The notes beneath the pieces were generated by a model. That model was not told the origin of the DNA. It saw only the letters and a list, made by a program, of their open reading frames with translations, and made no database searches. A DNA stretch of 46,000 nt from assembly GCA_016709495.1 (NCBI GenBank), contig JADJMS010000036.1, positions 1-46,000 of the forward strand. Reading direction: 5' to 3'. The DNA comes from Candidatus Dechloromonas phosphorivorans (lineage in GTDB: Bacteria; Pseudomonadota; Gammaproteobacteria; Burkholderiales; Rhodocyclaceae). Below are positions 25,919 through 34,060 of the stretch, piece after piece. The stretch's first letter is position 1; each line of letters begins with the position of its first letter. A program made the position numbers and the translations under genes.

Positions 25919-27365
25919 ATGGACCAAATTCCCATTTACCGCCGGCTGGCCGGCCATTACCGCGCAGCCATCGAATCCGGCACGCTGCTTGTCGGTGAGC
26001 GTTTTCCCTCAATGCGCGCGCTGATGGCTCGACATGAAATCAGTCTGTCGACTGCACTGCAAATCTGCCGCCAACTCGAAACTGATGGCTGGCTCGAAGC
26101 CCGGCCGCGTTCCGGCAACTTTGTTCGTCAATCCCGCCGCGCGCTCGTACAACACCTGGTTGAACCCTTGCCCGGCCAACCGCTCGACCCGGCCCAGTAC
26201 GTCGGGATCAACAGCCGGGTTTCACAATTCATTGCCCTCGGGCGCCAGCATCCGGTTGCAATCAACTTTTCCGGTGCCCGCTGCGCCCCGGCGCTCTACC
26301 CCGGCGAAGCCCTGAAAAATGCTGCCACCCGCGCCCTGCGGCGCGACCCCGAATTGCTGGTCAAAGTATCGCCGCACAATGGCAACCCCGGTTTTCGCAG
26401 TATTCTGGCCAAACGCGCCATGGCCAGCGGCATGCTGATTGCCCCGGAAGATGTAGTTGTCACCCAGGGCTGCATCGAAGCACTCAACCTCGCCTTGCGC
26501 GCAGTAACGCAACCAGGCGATATCGTTGCCATCGAATCACCATCCTTTTTACGGCCTGCTGCAAATCCTCGAAAGTCTCGGCCTGCGCGCGCTGGAAATA
26601 CCGACCAGCCCGCAAACCGGCATTTCAATCGAAGCGCTTGAACTGGCCACACAAACCTGTGGGCCGATCAAGGCGCTGGTCGTTGTCCCGCACCTGCAGA
26701 ATCCGCTCGGCAGCATCATGCCGGACAACCACAAGGCCCGCCTGGTCGAGTTTTGCTACAACCAGAACATTCCCCTGATCGAAGATGACACCTACAGCGC
26801 CCTCAGCAACAGCGAAACACCGCTCAAGGCATTGAAGGCTTGGGACAAAACCGGCAATGTGATTCATTGCGCCTCGCTGCACAAAGTGCTCGCCCCCGGC
26901 CTGCGCCTCGGCTGGATCAGCGCCGGGCGCTGGCAGGCACGGGTTGAAATGCTCAAGCACGTGCAAAGCCGCAATAATGAAGAACTCTCGCAACAAGCCG
27001 CTGCCGATTTCATCGCCTCCAGCGCCTACGACCGCCACCTGCGCCGCCTGCGGGCTGCCTTGCTCAATCAACGCGAACAAACTGCCCAGGCTATCGCCAC
27101 GCATTTCCCCAGTGCAACCCGGATGAACAACCCGCAAGGCGGCCTGGCGCTATGGGTGGAACTGCCCGATCAACTCTCGTCAAAACAACTATTCGACGCC
27201 GCATTGGCCGAAAAAATCCTGATTGCCCCCGGCCTGATGTTTTCAAACTCCAACCGTTTCGAGCATTTCATTCGCCTCAACTGCGGCCAGCCCTTCAATC
27301 CGGAAATCGAGCAAGCCCTGAAACGGCTAGGGCAACTGTGCGCCGAGTTGCGGCAAAAAAATTAG
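25919..27365 (+). CDS. MocR-type GntR/aminotransferase transcriptional regulator, one frameshift
   Basis: A PLP-binding regulator with an N-terminal GntR winged helix and a C-terminal fold-type I aminotransferase-like domain. From the ATG at 25919 it shows IPIYRRLAGHYRAAIESGTL, then FPSMRALMARHEISLSTALQ (recognition helix region, residues 30-50) and LEARPRSGNFV. The aminotransferase part has VVTQGCIEALNLALRAVTQP near residue 185 and then a frame break at a T run near 26540. The next frame continues LQILESLGLRALEIPTSPQT, PHLQNPLGSIMP and the PLP-lysine segment CASLHKVLAPGLRLGWISAG, ending at 27365. Restored length is about 482 residues. It closely resembles the regulator at 38511-39938, with the same divergent DUF2917-type partner. 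Confidence 0.9.
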
Positions 27366-27448
27366 GGCTTTTTTGCCGTTGACCGCGCCCCGCAGAAAAC
27401 ACCCTTGGGGTGTAACACGTTGATTTCTGGCGTTTAGTCAACAAAAAA

Positions 27449-27466
27449 GGAGCCGAAGCTCCCTTT
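27449..27466. terminator. Hairpin between convergent MocR gene and hom
   Basis: GGAGC, loop CGAA, GCTCC, followed by CTTT and preceded by an A6 run (27443-27448). On the minus strand the stem is followed by six T, making a good terminator for hom; it may also serve the plus strand. Confidence 0.6.
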
Positions 27467-27489
27467 CTAAAACCAGAGTAGGTCTGAAA

Positions 27490-28800
27490 TTACTGCAGTT
27501 CTTCCAGACGAATCCGCTTGACCTTACCCTTTTGCGCAGCCAGGCCTTCGATCTTGGCAATCGCTGTATCAGCACTGCTTTCCTTGCAGACGTGAGTCAG
27601 GATGATGATGTCGGTTTCGCCTTCGCCCTCTTCCGGCTCGCGCTGCAGCATGGCATCAATCGAGATACCCTGATCGGCCAGAATGCGCGTCACGTCAGCC
27701 AGCACGCCCGGCTTGTCTTCTACGCGCAGGCGCAGGTAGTAGCCGGTTTCGACTTCGCTCATTGGCAGAATCGGCAGATTGGACATGGCATCCGGCTGGA
27801 AGGCCAGGTGCGGCACACGGTGGGCAGCATCGGCAGTGGCCAGACGGGTGACGTCAACAATATCGGCGATCACCGAGGAAGCAGTCGGTTCGGCACCGGC
27901 GCCCTTGCCGTAGTACAAGGTCGTACCAACCGCATCGCCCTTGACCATGACGGCGTTCATCGCACCTTCGACATTGGCTAGCAAGCGCTTGGCCGGAATC
28001 AGCGTCGGATGAACGCGCAGTTCCACGCCGTTGCTGCGACGCTTGGCAATGCCGAGCAGCTTGATGCGATAACCGAGCTGTTCGGCATACTTGATATCAG
28101 AAGCTTCGAGCTTGGTGATGCCTTCGATGTAGGCCTTGTCGAACTGGACCTGAATACCGAAGGCGATGGAAGCGATCAGCGTTGCCTTGTGCGCAGCATC
28201 AACGCCTTCAATATCGAAGGTCGGATCAGCTTCGGCATAACCGAGGCGCTGCGCCTCTTTCAGCACGTCGTCAAAGGACAGACCCTTGTCGCGCATTTCG
28301 GAAAGGATGAAGTTGGTCGTACCGTTGATGATGCCAGCCGCCCATTCGATGCGGTTGGCGCTGAGGCCTTCGCGCAACGCCTTGATGATCGGGATGCCAC
28401 CGGCAACCGCCGCTTCAAAGGCAACCATGACGCCCTTGTTCTGGGCTGCCGTAAAAATCTCGGTGCCATGCACGGCGAGCAGTGCCTTGTTGGCGGTGAC
28501 GACATGCTTACCATTGGCGATGGCCTGCATGACCACTTCCTTGGCGACGCCGTAGCCGCCGATCAGTTCGACAATGATGTCGATTTCCGGATCATTGACC
28601 AGCGAGAAGGCATCATCCGTGACACGTGCAGCACCAGCGGTCAGCTGCTTGGCCAACTCGACATTCTTGTCGGCCACAGCCGTAATGCGAATCGGACGAC
28701 CAGCACGACGAGCAATTTCGTCCGCGTTGCGCTTGAGAACGGTCCAGGTGCCACCGCCGACGGTGCCGATGCCGATAAGGCCAACATTGATAGGTTTCAT
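27490..28800 (-). CDS. hom: Homoserine dehydrogenase
   Basis: Reduces aspartate semialdehyde to homoserine with NAD(P)H in threonine/methionine synthesis. The intact 436-residue frame starts MKPINVGLIGIGTVGGGTWT (nucleotide-binding loop GIGTVGGG). It has VVTANKALLAVHGTEIF near residue 100, AAVAGGIPIIKALREGLSAN near 130, GIINGTTNFILSEM near 155, LGYAEADPTFDIEGVDAAHK near 190 and GKGAGAEPTASSVIADI near 305. The C-terminal ACT domain starts GYYLRLRVEDKPGVLADVTR near 350. It follows alaA by 18 bases on the same strand. Its usual downstream partner thrC is found 4 kb further on. Confidence 0.97.
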   Translation of the reverse strand: MKPINVGLIGIGTVGGGTWTVLKRNADEIARRAGRPIRITAVADKNVELAKQLTAGAARVTDDAFSLVNDPEIDIIVELIGGYGVAKEVVMQAIANGKHVVTANKALLAVHGTEIFTAAQNKGVMVAFEAAVAGGIPIIKALREGLSANRIEWAAGIINGTTNFILSEMRDKGLSFDDVLKEAQRLGYAEADPTFDIEGVDAAHKATLIASIAFGIQVQFDKAYIEGITKLEASDIKYAEQLGYRIKLLGIAKRRSNGVELRVHPTLIPAKRLLANVEGAMNAVMVKGDAVGTTLYYGKGAGAEPTASSVIADIVDVTRLATADAAHRVPHLAFQPDAMSNLPILPMSEVETGYYLRLRVEDKPGVLADVTRILADQGISIDAMLQREPEEGEGETDIIILTHVCKESSADTAIAKIEGLAAQKGKVKRIRLEELQ

Positions 28801-28818
28801 GGTCTGACTTTATGTGAA

Positions 28819-30054
28819 TTAAACGGTTTGAGTATGGTGACGCTTGCGATAATTTTCGAGGAAACGGGCAATTCGGCCAATGGCTTCGCGCAGATCGTCC
28901 TCATGCGGCAGGAAAACGAGGCGGAAGTGATCAGGGTGCGGCCAGTTGAAACCGGTGCCCTGCACGAGCAAAACCTTCTCTTCCTGCAACAACTCGGAAA
29001 TAAAGGCCTGATCGTTCTTGATCGGGTAAATCTTCGGGTCCAGCTTGGGGAACATGTACAGAGCGGCCTTGGGCTTGACGCAAGTGACACCGGGAATGGC
29101 GGTAATCAGTTCATGTGCAATATCGCGCTGCCGCTTGAGGCGCCCGCCGTCATTGACCAGATCATCAATGCTTTGATAGCCGCCCAGTGCCGTTTGAATG
29201 CCATGCTGCCCCGGTGCATTGGCGCAGAGACGCATCGAGGCCAGCATTTCAAGGCCTTCGATGTAATCCTTGGCGTGGCGCTTGTCGCCGGAAACCACCA
29301 TCCAGCCGGCACGATAGCCGCAGGACCGGTAATTTTTAGACAGCCCGTTGAAGGAAATCGTTAATACATCCTCCGCCAATGAAGCGACGGCAGTATGAGT
29401 CACGCCGTCATACAGCACCTTGTCGTACACCTCGTCGGCATAAATGATCAGGTGATGCTGGCGGGCGATGTCGATCATCTCATGCAGCAAATCATCCGGA
29501 TACAACGCCCCGGTCGGGTTATTCGGGTTGATGATGACCAGCGCCCGTGTCTTCGGCGTGATCTTGGCGCGAATATCAGCCAGATCAGGCAACCAGCCTT
29601 TTTCTTCATCGCACAGGTAATGCTTAGGCGTACCGCCTGACAAGCTGATCGCCGCCGTCCACAACGGGTAATCCGGCGCCGGAACCAGCACTTCGTCACC
29701 AACATCAAGCAAGCCATTCATCGCCATGACGATCAATTCTGAAACGCCATTGCCAACAAAAATATCATCGAGCGTCACACCCTTGATATGTTTCTGCTGG
29801 CAGTAATGCATGATCGCCTTGCGCGCCGCGAAGATCCCTTTGGAATCCGTGTAACCCGCCGCGTTGGGCAGATTGCGGATCATGTCCTGCTGAATTTCTT
29901 CGGGCGAATCAAAGCCGAACGCGGCCAGATTGCCGATGTTCAGCTTGATGATTTTGTGGCCTTCTTCCTCCATCTGCTTGGCCTTCTGCAGCACGGGGCC
30001 ACGAATGTCGTAGCAGACGTTGGCCAGCTTGGCGGACTTCTTGATTAGTTTCAT
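28819..30054 (-). CDS. alaA: Alanine/2-aminobutyrate aminotransferase AlaA-like
   Basis: A fold-type I aminotransferase making alanine from pyruvate and glutamate. I take the ATG at 30054 (MKLIKKSAKLANVCYDIRGP), which matches the AlaA N-terminus; an in-frame ATG at 30063 adds three residues. Blocks include KIIKLNIGNLAAFGFDSPEE, YTDSKGIFAARKAIMHYCQQ near residue 75, FVGNGVSELIVMAMN near 105, VIINPNNPTGALYPDDLL near 175, LIIYADEVYDKVLYDG near 205 and the PLP-lysine segment ISFNGLSKNYRSCGYRAGWM near 240. In related bacteria alaA, hom and thrC form one operon, and alaA-hom is preserved here. Confidence 0.94.
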   Translation of the reverse strand: MKLIKKSAKLANVCYDIRGPVLQKAKQMEEEGHKIIKLNIGNLAAFGFDSPEEIQQDMIRNLPNAAGYTDSKGIFAARKAIMHYCQQKHIKGVTLDDIFVGNGVSELIVMAMNGLLDVGDEVLVPAPDYPLWTAAISLSGGTPKHYLCDEEKGWLPDLADIRAKITPKTRALVIINPNNPTGALYPDDLLHEMIDIARQHHLIIYADEVYDKVLYDGVTHTAVASLAEDVLTISFNGLSKNYRSCGYRAGWMVVSGDKRHAKDYIEGLEMLASMRLCANAPGQHGIQTALGGYQSIDDLVNDGGRLKRQRDIAHELITAIPGVTCVKPKAALYMFPKLDPKIYPIKNDQAFISELLQEEKVLLVQGTGFNWPHPDHFRLVFLPHEDDLREAIGRIARFLENYRKRHHTQTV

Positions 30055-30176
30055 GACAACCATCCATCGGGAGCAAACTGCTGCAATCAGGCAGAGTGCG
30101 GTACGGCAAAAGGTATAATCCTACTGTAAGCAATGGTGCACCGCAATTTTGACAAGCTTTTCAGGAAAATAGATCT

Positions 30177-30548
30177 GTGAAACTTCACCTCGCCAACATG
30201 GCCGGCCTCAATGTATTCACCGCTTATGGCGACGATTATGTTGCGGTCAACCACGAAAAACACCTGAAAAATTTGATAGTGCTGCCGGAATCCATCATTC
30301 CCGAATGGTCAACTGCCACGGTCGCAACCCTTTCCACCGAAGACATGCAAAAGCTGCTTGAGCTCGGCACCGAGATCATCCTCCTCGGCACCGGTAACCG
30401 CCTGCGCTTTCCTGCCGGCCCGCTGATGCGCCCCTTTGCGCCAGCCGGCATCGGCCTTGAAATCATGGACTTGCGCGCCGCTTGCCGCACCTACAATATT
30501 CTCGCCGCTGAAGGCCGCAAGGTTGCAGCCGCACTGCTCTTCGATTAA
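30177..30548 (+). CDS. Mth938-like domain protein (DUF498)
   Basis: A small soluble protein (123 residues) of the DUF498/Mth938 family, related to the mitochondrial complex I assembly factor NDUFAF3; the bacterial role is not established. It starts with GTG at 30177 (MKLHLANMAGLNVFTAYGDD). Family features are the central LPESIIPEW, LLELGTEIILLGTGNRLRFP near residue 65 with the conserved G-TG segment, and EIMDLRAACRTYNILAAEGR near 95, ending VAAALLF. It diverges from alaA across about 120 bases and lies 36 bases before the UDP-sugar dehydrogenase gene. Confidence 0.9.
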   Translation: MKLHLANMAGLNVFTAYGDDYVAVNHEKHLKNLIVLPESIIPEWSTATVATLSTEDMQKLLELGTEIILLGTGNRLRFPAGPLMRPFAPAGIGLEIMDLRAACRTYNILAAEGRKVAAALLFD

Positions 30549-30584
30549 ATCAACATTCTTAAAATTTCACCGAGACAATCCTCA

Positions 30585-31865
30585 ATGAAAACGATCGCTG
30601 TTGTTGGCCTCGGCTATGTCGGCCTGCCGCTTGCCGTTGAGTTTGGAAAAAAATTCCGCACTATCGGTTTTGATCTATCGCCAGAAAAAATCGCCGCCTA
30701 CCGCACACACATCGACCCGACCGGTGAAGTCAGTAGCAGCGAACTGAAGGCCGCCACACACCTCGAAGTCAGCACCGATCCATCAGCCATTGCCGAAGCC
30801 GATATCGTCATCGTTGCCGTTCCCACCCCAGTCGATGAAGCCTATCAGCCTGATTTCACACCATTGATCAGCGCCTCGCGCACTGTCGGCCAGCACCTGA
30901 AACCCGGTGCCATCATTGTTTTTGAATCAACGGTATACCCCGGCGCGACCGAGGAAGTCTGCATTCCCGTCATTGAGCAATATTCCGGCAAAATCTGGAA
31001 GAAGGATTTCTTTGTTGGCTACTCCCCGGAACGCATCAACCCCGGCGACAAGGAACGCACGCTGACCAAGATCGTCAAGGTAGTTTCCGGCGACACCCCG
31101 GAAACTCTCGCCACCGTAGCGGAAATCTACGGCAGCATCATTACCGCCGGCGTTTACCCGGCCTCCAACATCAAAGTTGCCGAAGCCGCCAAAGTCATCG
31201 AAAACACCCAGCGCGACCTCAACATTGCGTTGATGAACGAACTCGCCATCATTTTCGACAAAATCGGCATCGATACGCTGGAAGTATTGCATGCCGCCGG
31301 CACCAAGTGGAATTTCCTGCCCTTCCGCCCCGGGCTGGTGGGCGGGCACTGCATCGGCGTGGATCCCTATTATTTGACGCACAAGGCGCAAAAGCTCGGC
31401 TACCACCCGGAAGTCATCCTAGCCGGCCGGCGAATCAACGATGGCATGGGTAAATTCGTAGCCGAACAGACAATCAAGCAACTTGCGCGCAATGGCCACC
31501 AGATCAAGGACAACCCGATCATCGTCCTCGGCCTGACCTTCAAGGAAGACTGCGCCGACCTGCGCAATTCGCGCGTAATCGATGTCATTCGCGAACTGGA
31601 ATCCTACGGCGCAACGGTCATCGTCCATGACCCAGTTGCCGATGCCGCTGAAGCCAAGCACGAGTACGGCGTTGAACTGATGTCCTGGGAACAGCTTCCC
31701 CGCGCGGCAGCAATTGTCGTGGCAGTCAATCATCGCCAGTTCAAATTACGAATAGTCGATGAGTTTGTCGGAAAACTTCAAAAGGATGGCGTTATTACCG
31801 ATGTCAAGAGCATGCTCAACCCCGCCAGCTTTGCTCAACACGGCATCAGTATCTGGCGGCTATAG
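30585..31865 (+). CDS. tviB: UDP-N-acetyl-hexosamine 6-dehydrogenase of the TviB/WbpO type, intact copy
   Basis: Oxidises UDP-GlcNAc (or UDP-GalNAc) to the uronic acid with NAD+. The intact 426-residue frame starts MKTIAVVGLGYVGLPLAVEF with the Rossmann motif at residues 6-14. It also has DPTGEVSSSEL, VAVPTPVDEAYQPDFTPL, FESTVYPGATEEVCIPVIEQ, GYSPERINPGDKERTL, VIENTQRDLNIALMNELAII near 205, the active-site segment RPGLVGGHCIGVDPYYLTHK with Cys256, and VLGLTFKEDCADLRNSRVID near 315. It ends LNPASFAQHGISIWRL, a normal C-terminus. It is separate from any glycosyltransferase, with no epimerase beside it. Compared with the broken copy at 3832-5154 the protein blocks are alike, but codon third positions differ widely, so they are old paralogues. 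Confidence 0.93.
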   Translation: MKTIAVVGLGYVGLPLAVEFGKKFRTIGFDLSPEKIAAYRTHIDPTGEVSSSELKAATHLEVSTDPSAIAEADIVIVAVPTPVDEAYQPDFTPLISASRTVGQHLKPGAIIVFESTVYPGATEEVCIPVIEQYSGKIWKKDFFVGYSPERINPGDKERTLTKIVKVVSGDTPETLATVAEIYGSIITAGVYPASNIKVAEAAKVIENTQRDLNIALMNELAIIFDKIGIDTLEVLHAAGTKWNFLPFRPGLVGGHCIGVDPYYLTHKAQKLGYHPEVILAGRRINDGMGKFVAEQTIKQLARNGHQIKDNPIIVLGLTFKEDCADLRNSRVIDVIRELESYGATVIVHDPVADAAEAKHEYGVELMSWEQLPRAAAIVVAVNHRQFKLRIVDEFVGKLQKDGVITDVKSMLNPASFAQHGISIWRL

Positions 31866-31878
31866 CCAATATTACTGA

Positions 31879-32094
31879 CTACTTGCTGAAGACACCCATC
31901 TGACGAGATAAGCCGTCCTTGGGCTGATGGTCAGCCAACCATTCATCGACGGACAAAGCGTCAAGGTTAAGCACGCGGCGCTGCATTTCAAAACGCCGCT
32001 CTAAAGCGTGCGTGTTCGCTCCCGATGCCGACTTGCGTCGGTCCTCACTACGCCGACGATCAGCAAGCAACTTTGTTTCGTTTTTAAAACTCAT
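31879..32094 (-). CDS. Small basic protein of 71 residues, function unknown
   Basis: Starts with ATG at 32094 (MSFKNETKLLADRRRSEDRR). The N-terminal half is rich in Arg and Lys (DRRRSEDRRKSA, LERRFEMQRR) and the C-terminal half is mixed polar (NLDALSVDEWLADHQPKDGL). No membrane segment, cysteine cluster or known domain is seen. It is convergent with the UDP-sugar dehydrogenase gene (13 bases between stops) and lies about 100 bases downstream of dgt. The basic N-terminus could bind nucleic acid, but nothing proves it. Codon use fits neighbouring real genes and the frame is clean. Confidence 0.55.
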   Translation of the reverse strand: MSFKNETKLLADRRRSEDRRKSASGANTHALERRFEMQRRVLNLDALSVDEWLADHQPKDGLSRQMGVFSK

Positions 32095-32197
32095 GGAAGA
32101 ACCTAGAAACCGATACCACCTTTTACCCCATTTTCAAAAAATGTCAATAGCGTATTATTTCTATGGAAAAAGTCATAAATATTGAAGAACAAGCAAA

Positions 32198-33547
32198 TCA
32201 AGTCGGCAAGTCAAAGCCCTTAAGCTTGCGATACATATCGACGGCGTAAGAATCGGTCATTCCCGCAACAAAGTCGGCTACCTGCAGTAAACGGACATAA
32301 GGATCAGGGTCAGGCTCGCCTCCGTGACCAAGGAATTGCACGGGAAGAAGCTGGAGCAGCATGCGTTCCCGCGTCGTGAATCGCCCATGCCCGGCCTTGG
32401 CTTCAACAGCATTTGTAAAAAGCCCGAGCAATGCACCAAGCACTTCAAAACCAGCTGTTTCAATTTCCAACGCAGGGCGGGCGCTGTAGATAGTGTCCTT
32501 GGCCAACCGGAGAACTGCTTGCAAGGGAACAGCTAGTGGCGACAGGGAAAGCAACTCATCATCAAATTCGCCACTCAGGATGGCATCCTCGTTTTCCAGA
32601 AAAACAGCGGCGGCATTTTCCAGCAAACGACCGATGGCCTTGGCACGCAGATATTCGAGGCGTTCCTTGGGATCATGCAGACGTTCAAGACGACCGTTGC
32701 TGACTGAATTACCAGCCAGATCAGCCAGCAGGCATTCAGCATCGCGATAAGGAACAAAACCGAGTTTGGCGGCATCTTCCAGATCGACAATCAAATAGCA
32801 GGTATCGTCTGCCACTTCAACCAGAAACGCCAAGGGATGCCGGCGCCAGGCGGCGTCAGGAATTCGCTCAATTAATCCGGTTGACCGCGCCACTTGCAGA
32901 AAAGCAGCCGTATCCTGCTGGAAGAAACCAAATTTTTTGCCACTTTTACCATCCAGTTCTCCATCAAGATGCGACGGCCGGGGGTATTTGGTGAAGGTAG
33001 CCAGTACCGCGCTGGTCAACTGCAAGCCGGGATTAGCCGGATTTTGCAGGCGGGTAACGATACGAAATCCTTGCGCATTGCCTTCGTAACGCTCGAAATC
33101 AGCACGCTGGGCGGAGGTAAACGGATGTCGGTCAAGCAGATCAGACTGACGAAACCATTCGCGAATCGCATCTTCACCGGCGTGACCAAAAGGTGGATTG
33201 CCGATGTCGTGGGCCAGACAGGCAGCGGCAACTATGGCTCCGAAATCACCGGATTCGACATATTTTAGGCTATGTCGGGCAATGATTTCACGGCCCACCA
33301 CGGCACCCAGCGAGCGCCCGACACAACTGACCTCCAGGCTGTGCGTCAGGCGAGTACGCACATAGTCGCTTTTCGATAGCGGAAAAACCTGCGTCTTGTC
33401 CTTCATGCGGCGGAAGGCCGATGTAAAGACGATGCGGTCGTAATCCTGCTGAAAAGCTGTACGTTCAGGGTTTCCAGGCGCTTTACCTGCGCCCAGACGC
33501 TCAGCAGAAAGGAGTTTTTCCCAGGTTTTTCTTTGGCTCATGGCCAC
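32198..33547 (-). CDS. dgt: Deoxyguanosinetriphosphate triphosphohydrolase (dGTPase-type HD hydrolase)
   Basis: Hydrolyses dGTP or other dNTPs to the nucleoside and tripolyphosphate. The intact 449-residue frame starts with GTG at 33547, with AGG seven bases upstream, or at the ATG at 33541 (MSQRKTWEKLLSAERLG). Family blocks are RTAFQQDYDRIVFTSAFRRM near residue 30, KTQVFPLSKSDYVRTRLTHS near 50, VSCVGRSLGAVVGREI, the HD motif CLAHDIGNPPFGHAGEDAI near 115, EGNAQGFRIVTRL near 150, DDTCYLIVDLEDA near 245 and the C-terminal QVADFVAGMTDSYAVDMYRK. It starts 15 bases after the stop of the thioesterase gene on the same strand, so the two are probably cotranscribed. Confidence 0.93.
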   Translation of the reverse strand: MAMSQRKTWEKLLSAERLGAGKAPGNPERTAFQQDYDRIVFTSAFRRMKDKTQVFPLSKSDYVRTRLTHSLEVSCVGRSLGAVVGREIIARHSLKYVESGDFGAIVAAACLAHDIGNPPFGHAGEDAIREWFRQSDLLDRHPFTSAQRADFERYEGNAQGFRIVTRLQNPANPGLQLTSAVLATFTKYPRPSHLDGELDGKSGKKFGFFQQDTAAFLQVARSTGLIERIPDAAWRRHPLAFLVEVADDTCYLIVDLEDAAKLGFVPYRDAECLLADLAGNSVSNGRLERLHDPKERLEYLRAKAIGRLLENAAAVFLENEDAILSGEFDDELLSLSPLAVPLQAVLRLAKDTIYSARPALEIETAGFEVLGALLGLFTNAVEAKAGHGRFTTRERMLLQLLPVQFLGHGGEPDPDPYVRLLQVADFVAGMTDSYAVDMYRKLKGFDLPT

Positions 33548-33562
33548 GAGTTTACCTGAGCT

Positions 33563-33973
33563 TTAGTCAGCCTCAAGTACTGCCCGTACATGATCCGGCA
33601 AAGCAACGGATTTGCCGGTTTGGGTATCCATCCAAACCACTTTGGCTGCACCTTCGGCAAAAATTCTTTCATCACCCTCAATGCGCATTTCAACGTAAGT
33701 CTGAACGCTCGAACGTCCCGGTGGGCCTATGAAAGTTCGGACCTCGACCATGCCGGGATAATTCATTGGAATCAAAAACGTACAACTGGCATTAATGATC
33801 ACCGGCCCTGCCCCGCCCGGCCGAACCGGGACTTGCATATCCTCGATCCACTCTACGCGCGCCTGCTCCATGTAGCGAAAATAGACGGTATTATTGACAT
33901 GACCGTAGGCATCCATATCGCCCCAGCGGATTGGCATTTTGGTGACGTGAATCAACTTCTTTTTATGTTCCAT
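33563..33973 (-). CDS. Acyl-CoA thioesterase, 4-hydroxybenzoyl-CoA thioesterase (YbgC-like) family
   Basis: A hot-dog-fold thioesterase of 136 residues that should hydrolyse an acyl-CoA in the cytoplasm; the substrate is not known. The ATG at 33973 with AAGGA just upstream is taken as start (MEHKKKLIHVTKMPIRWGDM); the frame extends 80 codons further without homologous content and runs into the divergent ETF-QO promoter. The motif RWGDMDAYGHVNNTVYFRYM near residues 15-35 carries the catalytic Asp region of the family. YMEQARVEWIEDMQ, INASCTFLIPMNYPG and AEGAAKVVWMDTQTGKSVAL follow. Divergent from the ETF-QO gene, consistent with a fatty-acid or acyl-CoA context. Confidence 0.88.
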   Translation of the reverse strand: MEHKKKLIHVTKMPIRWGDMDAYGHVNNTVYFRYMEQARVEWIEDMQVPVRPGGAGPVIINASCTFLIPMNYPGMVEVRTFIGPPGRSSVQTYVEMRIEGDERIFAEGAAKVVWMDTQTGKSVALPDHVRAVLEAD

Positions 33974-34060
33974 ATTCCTTGCTCTTTCTAAGGGCTTGAT
34001 CTTATCGTCTCCATACTGTACCGTATTGTTTATAACGCTACAATAAATCAAGGAGACAAC

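Noticed and set aside
28009..29364. Plus-strand frame of 451 residues
   Set aside because: Antisense to hom and alaA, both with clear family motifs; no ribosome site or known domain.
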